This document shows, piece by piece, positions 43,289 through 54,674 of a stretch of 64,000 nt of DNA (the stretch's first letter is position 1; each line of letters begins with the position of its first letter). Made by a program: the position numbers and the translations under genes. Under the pieces are notes generated by a model. That model did no database searches and was not told where the DNA came from. It saw only the letters and a list, made by a program, of their open reading frames with translations. This stretch comes from Byssochlamys sp. IMV 00236 (taxonomy: Eukaryota; Ascomycota; Eurotiomycetes; Eurotiales; Thermoascaceae): positions 49,034 to 113,033 of the forward strand of contig MSJH02000636.1 of the NCBI GenBank assembly GCA_001931875.2, read 5' to 3'.

Positions 43289-44858
43289 ATGGCGACAAAC
43301 GACAAGATGCCATTTCCGGTCCCGAACAGCACGGTCTCCTTTTGGAGAGCCCAACCTGACGAACTTGACGATCACCGATCTACAGAGAGTCTCCCTTCAG
43401 AATGCGATATAGTGATCATCGGTGCTGGCTATGCTGGTGCCTCTGTTGCATATCATCTCCTGAATGATAACCCCACCCCGCCATCAATTGTAATGCTCGA
43501 AGCAAGACAAGCGTGTTCTGGGGCGACTGGGAGAAACGGTGAGTCTAGCTTCACTTTATTGGAAATTATCGTGACAGGGCTAAAGATATAGTGTTGAAGG
43601 GGGTCATATCAAGCCTTCTCTGTATGCATCTATCGGTAACATGTCTGCGAAGTATGGTCTAGAAGCAGCAGTAGAACTGGCGGAATTCGAGAAAGCACAT
43701 CTCCACGCCATAAAGGAGCTTGTCGAGAAGGAAGACATAGATTGCGATTTCCAACTTACGAGAGCATTTGACGTCTTTCTTAGCGAGACTCAAAATGAAA
43801 AGGTGAAGAATGATATCGGAGCCCTCCAGAAGGCAGGCGTGTCGCTGCTGGATGTCCAGTATACACCGGGCAGCAAGGCTGAAAAAGTAAGAATAATTGC
43901 CCCGAAGCCAGTATTGAAAATCTTCAGATGCTAATAGTTTGGCAATCAGGTATGCGGAGTCAAGGACGCTAGAGGCTGTACGAGCTTTACAGCAGGTTCT
44001 ATCTGGCCTTACAGACTCATCATTCATTTACTCCGAATTGCTCTGTCCCGTGGTGTCAATTTACAGACACATACTCCAGTGGCTGAGGTCTCTGGAACCG
44101 CCGATCCCTCGAGTGGTCGATGGACGGTAACGACATCATCTCGAGGGTCTATAAAAGCAAAGAAGGTGATATTTGCAACAAACGCATATACGTCTGCACT
44201 TCTGCCGCAGTACAAGGGCAAAATAGTGCCTGTTCGTGGAATGTGCAGTCGGATTATGACGCCGAAGGATAAGCCATCTCCTTATCTTCCCAATACATAT
44301 AGTCTGCGCTGGAGTCCGACTATCTTCGACTATCTCATTCCGCGACCCGATGGTAGTATTATCGTTGGGGGAGCTAGAGCTGAGTATTTGCCAGAGTTGA
44401 GCAATTGGTATAACGTCGTAGATGATTCTGAGCTCATTGAGCCAGCCAAGAATTACTTTGATGGCTATATGCAGCGCCATTTCCGCGGCTGGGAAGACAG
44501 TGGAGCATATACGGATAGAGTGTGGACTGGTGGTTAGTCCCTTTCTGCTTCTACATAACTCTACCAGGCTATCAAGGACTAACCGGCTCTAGTGATGGGA
44601 TACTCGAGTGATTATCTACCGCATGTTGGCTGTGTCCCTGGGAAGCCAGAGCAGTACATACTGGCGGGATTCACAGGTCATGGAATGCCACAAGTCTTCT
44701 TATCGGCGAAGGGTATCTCTAGGATGATTCGAGAAAATCGGCCGTTCGAGGAGAGCGGAGTTCCTAGACTGTATAAGACTTCGGAAGCAAGGTTGAAGAG
44801 CACTGAAAACGCCATTCTAGCGGCAGTTGGAAGAGGCACAGAGAAAGCTCAGCTGTAA
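43289..44858 (+). CDS. FAD-dependent oxidoreductase, DAO/DadA superfamily
   Basis: Four exons, 43289-43538, 43600-43886, 43950-44532 and 44593-44858, give 461 residues. Rossmann FAD motif CDIVIIGAGYAGASVAYHLL at about residues 45-64, then LEARQACSGATGRNGGHIKP (the second FAD-contacting loop), ATNAYTSALLPQYKGKIVPVRG in the middle, GSIIVGGARAE and, near the C-terminus, LAGFTGHGMPQVFLSAKG, the last FAD-binding stretch of this superfamily. These flavoenzymes oxidise amine substrates (glycine, sarcosine, D-amino or N-methyl amino acids); the substrate here cannot be read from sequence. No signal peptide; no peroxisomal SKL-type end (ends KAQL). Likely cytosolic. An in-frame ATG at 43247 would add 14 residues. 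Confidence 0.9.
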
Positions 44859-45267
44859 TGGCGACGGAGTAGTCGATAATTCATACCACGATGAAGAGAA
44901 TGATGTCATTAGGGAAATAAAGAGTAAACAGGAAGATGAGGACTTTCCTAGAGTCTCTAGCACTGGACTATCTTGTCTTGAGTCATTTATCAAATGATGG
45001 ATATGGCTATAAGCAATAATGTAGAGTATGTTCTCAGCTATTTAGCTTGCAGATGGAGTCGTGGCTGGTGGGAGAACCCCGCGGAAGATGGCTAATGAAT
45101 GCCTTCCGGAATTGCCCCGCTGCAAGAGGAAACGGCCCGTAGAGTACCTGATGCGCCATCGACTGTGATATTCTTACTTCCAATCCTCTTCAGTCTTCTT
45201 TCTATCGCTGCTGGCTTTACACTGTCTCATAGTCAAGCACATCACATTGCACAAAGCAGAGATTTAC
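44859..45267. other. Intergenic
   Basis: About 0.4 kb with a short frame (45099 onward) containing one hydrophobic stretch, judged spurious. Confidence 0.4.
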
Positions 45268-45369
45268 ATGCGCCTCTGTTTACCGGTTCCAGCCGCCCAC
45301 TCACTGATCCGTCGCTCTCATCCACCGTCGCAAGTTTCTTTTCGGAGAGCACTTCGCTTCTCAGGGAAT

Positions 45370-46637
45370 ATGGCAGGAAATGGAGATTCTGGGTCTGGCG
45401 CCAATGCTGGCGGTCCCTCTGAGGAACAGAAGCAGAGGCGGTCGAGTTCTATTCATCCGAAGAAACTGATCTGTACGGACCCCGTATGGCGACATTCTGA
45501 GACTTGAGCTAGAGAAGAATTCGTATAACTAAGAGACATTCTGCAGTTGCCCCAGGAGACATCCAAGTACCTGCCGGGTCACCTGAGCCCGTCATACAAG
45601 CAACGGAAACAGCTGATCCTTCTGCTACGTTCTCGAAGACAGCCATTTCCCGCTTGACAGAGGAGATACCCAGGTCCTACACATCAACGCCGACCTCCGT
45701 CATGGAAAGCCATATTGTTTCCCACCCTGCTCGCGCACATCAATTCGTGAGCAACCCTCCTCTCACTATCTCGCAGCTACATCCTACGAATCCTCTCCGC
45801 CAATTCAACGCTTGGTTCCATGATCCTAGGCTCCCTCCCTCATCCGCGCCTGAAACTTGCACACTGGCGACCGCATCTATGCCCTCTGGACGGGTCAGCG
45901 CACGCGTGCTATACCTCAAAGAATTGGACGAGAGGGGATGGGTGGTATACAGCAACTGGGGCAGCAGACAAGGGAAAGGAAAACAAGTGTTCGGTGCTAA
46001 TGGTCCCGGTGAGGGTTGGACTAGCCCAGAAGAGGCTTATCACAATCTTGGACTTGACGAGAGCGACACAGGTGCTGCAGAGGAGCAAGACATTTCCGCG
46101 GAGTTGGGCAATAAGTGGGCAGCACTTACGTTCCTTTGGCCTGCTGTTGAACGTCAAGTCCGGATCGAGGGTCTTGTGGAGCCACTCAGCAGGGAAGAGA
46201 GTGAACTGTACTGGCGGACGAGAGAGCGAGGCAGTCAAATTGGCGGTTGGGCGAGTCACCAGAGCAAAGTCCTGTGGTCAGCAGAGCCCGGAACATTACC
46301 TCCTAGACGGAAGAGCAATGCTAAGCTCCTAGCAGAAGATGAGACCAATTCTCCTTCTGCTGATCTAAAGGAGGACATTAACAAGACAGACATTGATGAT
46401 GGACGCGGCTTGCTTGAGCAGCGAGTCAAGGAGATGGAAGCCCGCTTTGCCGACACTGAAGAGATCCCGCTTCCACCTTTTTGGGGCGGAGTCCGCATCG
46501 TTCCAGAATCGGTGGAATTCTGGCAAGGCCGTCGCAGCAGACTCCATGACAGATTCCGCTATGTACGAGTTGCTCCTAGAACCGATGAAAACGGAGAAGA
46601 CGTCTTTACGTGGCGCATAGAGAGGCTGTCTCCTTGA
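45370..46637 (+). CDS. PDX3: Pyridoxamine 5'-phosphate oxidase (PNPOx)
   Basis: FMN enzyme that oxidises pyridoxine/pyridoxamine 5'-phosphate to pyridoxal 5'-phosphate. Exons 45370-45472 and 45547-46637 (74-bp intron) give 397 residues. Core motifs: NPLRQFNAWFHDP, SARVLYLKELDERGWVVYSNWGSRQGK (FMN site), FLWPAVERQVRIEGLVEPLS, RERGSQIGGWASHQS, and the C-terminal PPFWGGVRIVPESVEFWQG...RLHDRFRY (the PNPOx dimerisation/PLP motif). It is much longer than the usual ~220-260 residues: an extra N-terminal region of about 110 residues and two hydrophilic inserts (after QGKGKQ and in NAKLLAEDETNSP...). An in-frame ATG at 45268 would add 34 residues (MRLCLPVPAAHSLIRRSH), basic and mitochondrial-leader-like. 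Which start is used is unclear. Confidence 0.9.
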
Positions 46638-47136
46638 GGACTCACTGCAGTTTACAATTGCTATTCCGAGACGTCTGGAAGCTGCCGCTCACCAGTTGTG
46701 CCAGAAATGGACTTGGTGCTTACGAACAAGAATTGCGTACCGAAATAATGACACTGATATTCCGCTTAATAAGATCCCAGGTCGAAAAGTATCAACACTC
46801 GGCGTTACGCACTCCTACCACTCACTACAATAATTCAGTTGTGTGTATATTCAATAGAAACAAAATTGTACACAATCATTTCTAATCCTTCTCTACTTCA
46901 TGAAAAGTAGTATTAACTACTTTGTTCCGATTGAAATGTCTTGAAAGAAATCGCAGATCATAACTTTAGATAGATAGCATTAGAACACTTCCCCACTCCG
47001 CTCCCCTTATCAATCTAAGCAACACGACCTCCGCCTCCGCATTCGCGTCGCGCCTGACTCGGATCATTGAAGGGAGCCTATCCCCAGATACCTGCTACGA
47101 TTTCAAGTTCATACCATCAAATTGAGATCATCGGAT
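46638..47136. other. Intergenic
   Basis: About 0.5 kb, tandem genes on the same strand; no further gene or motif seen. Confidence 0.45.
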
Positions 47137-48113
47137 ATGGGAAGCACCCTCTCGTCGCAGCCCAAGTGGCTGGTTCTGGCCATTGCCAGTGGAACGTTCG
47201 CTGCGTTGAACGGATTGTTTGCCAAGCTGTAAGTCCTCCGTTTCCATCCCCAACTATACTTCACTATACCATTTCATAAAGACTCTATCGAATGAATTTT
47301 CGAATAATTGTCATCTCCTTTACCTCAGTAATAGGAGAAAAAACAAAGAAAGACAAAAAGAAAGAAAAAAGCTGCGGCTTTCTTTGCTCCAGGCTGACAT
47401 GACTACCTTTGAACTTGACAAATAGGACAACTACCGAACTAACAACCTCGATTTCCCTCTCTATCTCGCACTTCTTGCATCTACCTGATGAATTCGTTGA
47501 AATCGTTGTTCGAGCGGTACGTTCCTACTCGCTGAGTTTCTCTTACGAATAATACCCGTCTTCACCCCCATTGGGAGACATCTGCACCACCACTTGCGCA
47601 ATGCTCTCCCTACTTCACACACCTTCCCACCCAAAGACATGTCACACTCCAGTATACCATTGGGATTTATCACTGACCTTCCCAATCCACCGCCAGATCT
47701 GCTTCGCACTAAACCTCATCTCGAACTTCATCATGTGGGCGCTCTTCACGCGCGCACTGACTGCTTCGCAATCAACCACCAAAGTATCTATCACCAACAC
47801 CTCGGCCAATTTCTTCGTTACCGCTCTACTGGGAATGATTGTGTTTAGTGAGAAGGTCCGTGGACTGTGGTGGCTGGGTGCTGCGATGATGGGTGCGGGA
47901 TGTATACTGGTTGGGATGAGAGATGAGTCTGGGAAAGAAGACACGACCGCCGCTGATGCGACTGGTAGGAGGACGGCAAGACTGAGTGAGGACGGAGTTG
48001 AAGGAGAGAATGTTGCTTTGTTGGGCGGAGATGAGGATTTGAGCGATGTGGAGGAAGAAGGGGGGTCCGGAAAGAGAGAAGGTCGTCGTGACAATGGTGT
48101 GGTGAGGTTGTGA
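47137..48113 (+). CDS. EamA/DMT-type small membrane protein, TMEM42-like
   Basis: Exons 47137-47228, 47426-47516 and 47697-48113 give 199 residues. The start MGSTLSSQPKWLVLAIASGTFAALNGLFAKL forms TM1 of a drug/metabolite-transporter half; later segments are ICFALNLISNFIMWALFTRAL, VSITNTSANFFVTALLGMIVF and GLWWLGAAMMGAGCILVGM, the order found in single-EamA TMEM42-type proteins. A hydrophilic, acidic C-terminal tail (about 65 residues, DEDLSDVEEEGG) follows. Single EamA units usually work as dimers; substrate unknown. It converges on the CLC gene. Confidence 0.8.
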
Positions 48114-48374
48114 TTGTTTTGCTGGGTTTGATTTGAGCTCCGGCTGTTTGTGGCTCTATTATTGTAGGTGGCGTAAGGGGCATTTGCACTATATATAAAG
48201 TTGATTTCGCAGCTAGTGGGAGCCGATGAGAACCGGCCTTGATATCTAATTTCTCGAATCTAATATTTTTCAAACCATCCAAATGTTGATGACATAGAGA
48301 AGAATAAAATGGGGACGTCACTCATTGATAACATGCAACATTGAATAAGGTATCATAGAAAGCGATAATACCAC

Positions 48375-51254
48375 CTATCTTTCTGTTAGTTCAATCCTCG
48401 GTTCGTCCTGTTCTGTCCCATCCAGGATTCGTGACGATGACTGTGTTCTGCCCGGTGGCCTTCTCGGTCTCGATTCCAAGCGGACACGCGAAGATGATAG
48501 CCCCAGTTTCGTACCAATCCACAGGAAGGAGTTCCATATCCTCTCTTCCAGCGTGCCGGCGCTGTCTGGTTGATTATTGATGCCAGAAGCACCGAGCCAG
48601 GATGGATTGGTAGCAGCAACGGCGTGTTCTTCGGCTTCCACTTTGAACTGGTATTTCAAGCAATCCTTGACGGTCACGAGTCCGCTGAGACGGCCGCGGT
48701 GCTCGACCAAGATAACACGAGGACCCATTTTCTTGAAGAGTTCCATCACCGTTTCTAGCGGGAGCCGAGGATGGACGGACAGGGGAGTATGGTCCACGTA
48801 GCGACTGAAGTCGATGATTGGCGCACCGGCCGAAGTCTCAATATCATCAAACGTAACCGGAGCCTGGTGCTCAGCTCTATGCGCAACAGCTTCCTCCGCA
48901 GCTTGCTTTGAGAACACGCACTTCGTGTTCCGGGATACCAGTCCTTCACGTTTTGCCTTTTCAATGGCGAATCTCAATTCCGTTCGTCCAATATACCCTA
49001 ACAGAACTTTGCTAGTACGGTCCTCGACAATAGGAAAGCCCTGGAATTTGTTATCATTAAGCAGGTGCTCGGCTTCTCGAAGAGGGAAGCCGGAGACTGG
49101 TAGCGACAGCGGGTTGCTAGTCATTGCGTGTGATACTGGGACGTTGAAGACATGATCTTCTTTATTGTCCAGAAAGGGAAAGCCGTTAAACCAGATCATC
49201 CGATCTGCTATTCCTCCTTTGCCAAAGCGATCTCCAACTGCCTTGGTGACACCGACGACGATCTTATCAATGTCAGTATTTGTCCAAGTAGAACCCATGT
49301 AGGCCAGGTAGGATAAAGACTCACCATAGTAGGGAGAATGTAAGTCAACGCCCCCGTCAATTCGAACATGATTACAGTAACAGAGACTGTAAGATGCATA
49401 ATGCCACTTAGAGCTGCTGCTGCACCAAGAAAGGCATAGGTGCCAGGGGTGATACACGGCACATCGGGGTCGCAAGCGGAGAAGAACTTTGAGTTTGGGA
49501 ATGATTCATGTAAAGCCTGGACAAAGATTCCGATCATCCGGCCAAAAGTCGCGCCTATTGCCATCGATGGCACAAAGATTCCAGCAGGCACCTTGCAGCC
49601 GTATGATATGATGACAAGGAGGATACGAAGGACAGTAGCAATTGCTAGAGAGAAAGCCATCGACCACCGATTGTTGGCACTGAAGACACGTCAGGGTCTG
49701 TTTTCATCAATGATGCTTTTATAGACTCACTCGCAAAGCCCATGATAGTTGTGACCCCCCTCGCATTCGCGGAACAGGATCTCCATCATTTCCGTCATGT
49801 TTATCCTGAGAAACATATTTGGATAACAGACGAGCGCAGTAAGGCCTGCAAGAACCGTGGCTTCGACGACGGGATACTGTGAGAGATATTTCTTTCGAAA
49901 CGCCTGCGCTCGTAAGTTCCATTTTATCGCAAAGGCTCCATACAAGCCACCGAAAATTGCAATCAAGATGAAGAAGATAAGCTCAAAGAAGTGCCATGTA
50001 CGGTCGTATTGAACCTGAAACATGACCAACTGGCCCGTTCTGAAAGGGTTCATCAACTGCAATACCGATTAGATTTAGGAACCTGCGACGGATTACAAGC
50101 ACAGAGACATACCGCTAGTACCCCGGTTGCGACAAGAGCACAGAAATAACTTCGCCATAAAGTCTTCAGTGGGAAATAGGACGCCATCTCCTATAGAGCA
50201 ATTAGAACTTATACTTGATGCTTTGATAGCGCAAGCCGTACCTCTAATGAAAATAGCACACCACCTATCGGACTGCCAAACGCAACAGCCACACCAGCCG
50301 CAGCTGTAGCCGTGAGGATTTCTCTCGTCTTCGCGGCGTTTAGTCTGTATTTGCTAAAGGCTCGAGATATAACATTTCCAGTGCAAACTGCGAAGTGGAC
50401 GCTTGGTCCTTCCTTTCCAACGGAGAGTCCAGATGCTATTGCCAAAGGCAATCCGATGGACTTTATCAGCAGTGTCCATGCCCCTAGGAAACCTTTCATT
50501 ACGAAGCCCGCAATGATGCACTTGATTTCCGATATACCAGAACCGGCCGCATAAGGGGCGAAAGATTTGACCAGGGTAGCGGATACAAAGGCGAATAGGA
50601 CCTATGATGGATTAGGTATGGTTGTGTGTGATAGATGGGGTTGACATACCGCGAAGATAAAGTACGCGATATAATTTAGAAACCCGATGGAGCTCCAATG
50701 TCTCCATTCGGGACAGCCTACGACGGCATTAGCACTGCAGTGATCTTGGTCCAGTTATGAGGATGGTACAGACCATTTTCTGAACCCCAGCAACAGAACT
50801 GTTCATTCAAATAGAATGCGCTGGTACAGTAGCCGAGCTTGACATCCGATAGCCACTCTGTCACGATATTGAGGAACGCTGAATTCAGTCCAATAGCTGC
50901 TCCCACAATCGTAACGACCAGCCATGTCTGACCGGCATCGTAGGATTCTCTAACTTTGCGCCTCCATCCCAGTGTACCTTCTTTGTCCCAGAAGCCCGAC
51001 CCCTCCCTCCGCTTGGCCCGTCTGCGGGATAGCTCCTGGACCGCATCCTGGACCCAGTCTATCGTTGTAAAGTCTTCATATCGCTTGATTTCCCTGATCT
51101 CCTCAACGAGCGCTGGATTCTGTGCGTTTGCCGCTGTTTCATCGTCGGCCTGCCCGGAAACGGAGAGGCCTGATGAGACCCTCCGCGGGAGTCGACGATC
51201 AGCCGCAACAGACAGCCGTTGCGCGGAGGTCGACGAGAATTGTCGCTGGCTCAT
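48375..51254 (-). CDS. CLC-family chloride channel / Cl-/H+ exchanger (Gef1-like)
   Basis: Seven exons, 51254-50774, 50717-50650, 50601-50242, 50190-50113, 50056-49731, 49679-49325 and 49262-48375, give 851 residues. CLC signatures: GSGISE at about 203-208 and GKEGP at 245-249 (its Glu is the gating glutamate that marks intracellular exchangers), [19 protein letters not shown], and [20 protein letters not shown]. Two CBS domains occupy the C-terminal third (about 595-650, [19 protein letters not shown]; and 715-770, [15 protein letters not shown]). Yeast Gef1, a Golgi/endosomal member, acidifies compartments and supports copper and iron handling; the same role is likely but other fungal CLC paralogues exist. 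All six introns are 46-70 bp and keep frame. N-terminal ~110 residues are cytosolic and Arg-rich. Confidence 0.92.
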
Positions 51255-51753
51255 AACATCGGCTCTGTCATTCGCATAATTGAGAAGAACTTGTGCCTAA
51301 TGGAGCTTGGGCGACGGTGTTGTAGACTGCCTAGTTCCGACCGTTGCTGCACGTGAAATTGGTTCCCGCGTTCGGAGTCGGCGTCGCGTTGAAATTCCAG
51401 ATCGTCATAGATTATTATTGAGTGCAATAGATTGATCTAGAGTTACGGCAGGCGAATAGCTACGCTGTTATACGGGATGACTTCATATTTTAGTTTTATA
51501 GTCAGGCATTAAAGCAGAGACGTCCCCCTTAGGAACCACATTTGCACGTTCCTATACTTGTAAGTTGTGAGGCGAATTCGCGTGCCGTGGATTAGAACAC
51601 CGCACGCGCCAGATCTCTTCTTCCTACGTCTCTTAACAATTTCTCTAATTGCCTTGCAACCGTCCACAGAACAGGAATCGCAGCCCCTCCTCTGCCCCTC
51701 TCGATCAACAATTTTCGGACCAGTGCGTTGGATATACGGTTTCTTATCGAGCC
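51255..51753. other. Divergent promoter region, CLC / histone-fold gene
   Basis: About 0.5 kb between divergently transcribed genes. No specific element identified. Confidence 0.45.
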
Positions 51754-52512
51754 ATGCCTCCCAATAACGGCGCCTCGACGCCTTCTGACGAAATAACCGG
51801 CCAGAGTGCCCTTCCCTGTCAGTCGTGATCCGCAGCAGCACTTTCTAAGCATTAGACGCTGACGAATGTTTAGTATCGAGGGTTAAAAAGATCATTCAGC
51901 TTGATGACGATATTACACAATGCTCTCACAATGCTACTTTCGCCATCGCAATAGCTACAGTATGCGCTGCGCTTCTCGGTTTCTCCCATTCGAGAGACGG
52001 TATCGGCTCACATAAAACAGGAGATGTTTATCAAATATCTGGCGGAACAAGGACACAATGTTGTCAAATCAGAAAGGAAGCCCCGAAAGACACTACAATA
52101 TAAAGATCTTGGTAATAAAAGGGAATACGGTGCACTACAGTGTCCATGCTGACCAGCGGTAGCAACGGCGGTGTCACGAATCGACAATCTCGAATTCTTG
52201 TCAGACGTCATACCGAAGACGACCACATACAAACAATTCAAGGAGAAGAAGGCCAAAGAAGCTGCCAAGAATGCAGTCGTCGAGAAGGGTCAGCGCACGT
52301 TGAACGGGACGAAACCGACCGAAAATGGCGTGGAGCGACCTCGCGATATATCCATCCTCCGGACCGACAGCGATGATTATCATCAGAGTATAGGGTCGCA
52401 GCCAAGAATAGCCAGCCAGAGTCCGGGTTCCTTGAGTACTCTGATGGTTGATCGTACCGTCGAGGACCAAGGCCGTGGGCCGTCAGACCGCGACGTGGAG
52501 ATGACTGGATAG
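51754..52512 (+). CDS. Histone-fold (CBF/NF-Y family) protein, DPB3/CHRAC-like
   Basis: Exons 51754-51817, 51874-51959, 52021-52111 and 52157-52512 give 198 residues. The histone fold spans about residues 20-100: LSRVKKIIQLDDDITQCSHNA, FAIAIATEMFIKYLAEQGHN, KPRKTLQYKDL and VSRIDNLEFLSDVIPKT. This matches the small histone-fold subunits of DNA polymerase epsilon (Dpb3/POLE3-4 type) and of CHRAC-like remodelers, which pair with a partner histone-fold protein. The C-terminus is a disordered Ser/Glu/Asp tail ending EMTG. Choosing between polymerase-epsilon subunit C and a chromatin-accessibility subunit needs comparison with named orthologues. Confidence 0.82.
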
Positions 52513-53067
52513 TGCTGATGGATGTGATAGCGTGCATATTATAATATGTGGAGTTGAAAGGGTTAGTTCCTGCTTTGCTGTCTTTTGGTTATGGTGCATT
52601 GGGTCGGTCATGGGCAGGCACATCAGGGAGAGAATTCTGGTTTGCGATCGATTTCTTTTTTTCGACATTAGTATTTGGCAATAGAGAGAGATGGCGCTGC
52701 TGCGCTATGCATATATCGAGTAAGATAAGCTGTGACTCGACTTGAATTCTGCTTGTAGCCCGTAGAAAGAAGGACTGTTGATCGTGCCAGCAATAATAAG
52801 AATAATACAATAATGATAATGATAATAATAATGGAGGATTCGGAAGAGTCGCTGGGCGGGAGGACGCCGGCCAATCAGGGGCGCCGTGATTCCGGGTTTT
52901 CGGGTGGACGAAAGCTCTGGCACGTTACTGACCGTCACCAAGGCCAGGTCCGACTTCAACCTCCAACCTCGAAAATCCTCCCTCTACCGTCCACCTCCGA
53001 CGTCCGTCCCTCCCCGCGACTCGCGATTCTCGTCAATTGCATCTCCCTTCCTCTCTACTCACCTGCC
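52513..53067. other. Upstream region of the Rieske gene
   Basis: About 0.55 kb, including an AT trinucleotide-rich run (AATAATAAT-type, near 52795-52835) and a CT-rich leader just before 53068. Confidence 0.5.
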
Positions 53068-54070
53068 ATGTCTCTCGCCTCCGCTTCGAGCGCTCTGCTG
53101 CGCACCTGCGCGCGGCAACAGCTGCCCGCCGCTCGCGCCGCCGTTTCCGCTTGCCAGCAGAGAGGAGTCGCGGATGCTGCGCCCAAGTCCTCCTTCGACA
53201 GCCCATTCGGCCGCACTCACGAGCACAGCGATACCACCAAGATCCCTAACTTCAGCAAGTATGCTTCCAAGCGATCCCCCACGACGAACAAGGTCTTCTC
53301 CTACTTCATGGCCGGAAGCATGGGTCTGGTGAGCGCGGTCGGTGCGAAGGCCACAGTGCAAGGTAGGTCACCACCTGCAGCATCCACGGTGTCTAGTTGT
53401 GATGAGAGGGCAAATAATAGGCGAAGGATGATATGCTTGGATATCAGCGGTGGTTTTAAGGGCGAATGCTGATGTTTGCTTACAGACTTCCTCGTCAACA
53501 TGTCTGCATCTGCCGATGTCTTGGCCCAGGCCAAGGTTGAAGTCGCTCTCGGATCGATCCCTGAGGGAAAGAACGTACGTGTCAATTACTACATATCTGT
53601 CTAGAGTACTCTCAGTTTCTAATTTCCGGTCTCTACAGGTTATCATCAAGTGGCGTGGAAAGCCCGTCTTCATCCGTCACCGTACTCCAGATGAGATCAA
53701 AGAGGCTGAGGAATTTGAGTGGACCACTCTGCGGGATCCCCAGCCCGACTCTGACCGTGTGCAGAAGCCCGAATGGCTGGTTATGCTTGGTATGTGTTCT
53801 CTCCCCGAGTGATTCGAGAGAACCCGGGATTGTTACGGTATTTCGAAATAGGACAGGAGCGGATGGTCTAACGTGCTTTATTATATAGGTGTCTGCACTC
53901 ACCTTGGTTGTGTCCCCATTGGTGAGGCTGGTGACTACGGTGGTTGGTTCTGCCCTTGCCACGGTTCCCACTACGATATCTCCGGCCGTGTCAGGAAGGG
54001 TCCTGCTCCCCTGAACCTCGAGATTCCTCAGTACAGCTTCCCCTCTGAGGACAGCCTTGTCATCGGTTAA
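53068..54070 (+). CDS. RIP1: Rieske iron-sulfur protein of cytochrome bc1 complex
   Basis: Catalytic subunit of respiratory complex III; its 2Fe-2S cluster takes electrons from ubiquinol and passes them to cytochrome c1 in the inner membrane. Exons 53068-53362, 53486-53574, 53639-53789 and 53889-54070 give 238 residues. An Ala/Arg/Ser presequence of about 30 residues ([18 protein letters not shown]), the DSPFG start of the mature protein, a single TM ([19 protein letters not shown]), the flexible hinge and then the cluster-binding motifs CTHLGCVP and CPCHGSHYD are all present, followed by [14 protein letters not shown]. Length matches fungal RIP1. Confidence 0.97.
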
Positions 54071-54674
54071 ACAGTCCGTCTACATCCAGGGCGGACTTGA
54101 TTCCGGACATAGTTTCAAGGAGGTTGTCCGGATGAAAAACGTGTTTCAATATGGACAAAGACGAAATTTATAGAGCCTGTATCATTGTCTGCAGAAAAAT
54201 TCAGGGGAGGGTATAGACCGTAATCCCGTCCCTTGGCTTTTTGGCAGCCTGATTCATCGACATCTATGGGGTCGGTCAGACAAGAGAGTGGAGGCAGCCG
54301 GCTTGTCTGATTTACATGTGTCTTTACTAGCTTTCCCTTTATCCGCATATCATTCAGATGTTTCATTTCATTTGTTCTGTCTATTGTAGTCTCCTTATGT
54401 GTCAAGTCACCCATGTACAAGATGAGAATCAATAAAATCAATAGAGAGACTAACTATATACCGAGCTACCCTTCCAGTTCAGGAGTAGTCCTACATTGAG
54501 TTGTTGGCTAGTAAAAAAGAGGTATGCATTGAGCTCTGGTCTGCGAGCGCAATTTTGCTAAACGATTCATGAAGGGGGAAAAAAGGTTAAGTGATACAAA
54601 ATAAAAGATATCTACAATTCTATCTTCCCACATATAGGGATCAATATAGGGCATGGGTATGTAATTCCTCTTGC
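54071..54674. other. Convergent 3' space
   Basis: About 0.6 kb between RIP1 and SHE9, convergent. No gene supported. Confidence 0.5.

Noticed and set aside
45099..45422. 107-codon frame with a hydrophobic segment
   Set aside because: Overlaps the PNPOx exon 1 in another frame and ends abruptly; the PNPOx frame explains the region better.
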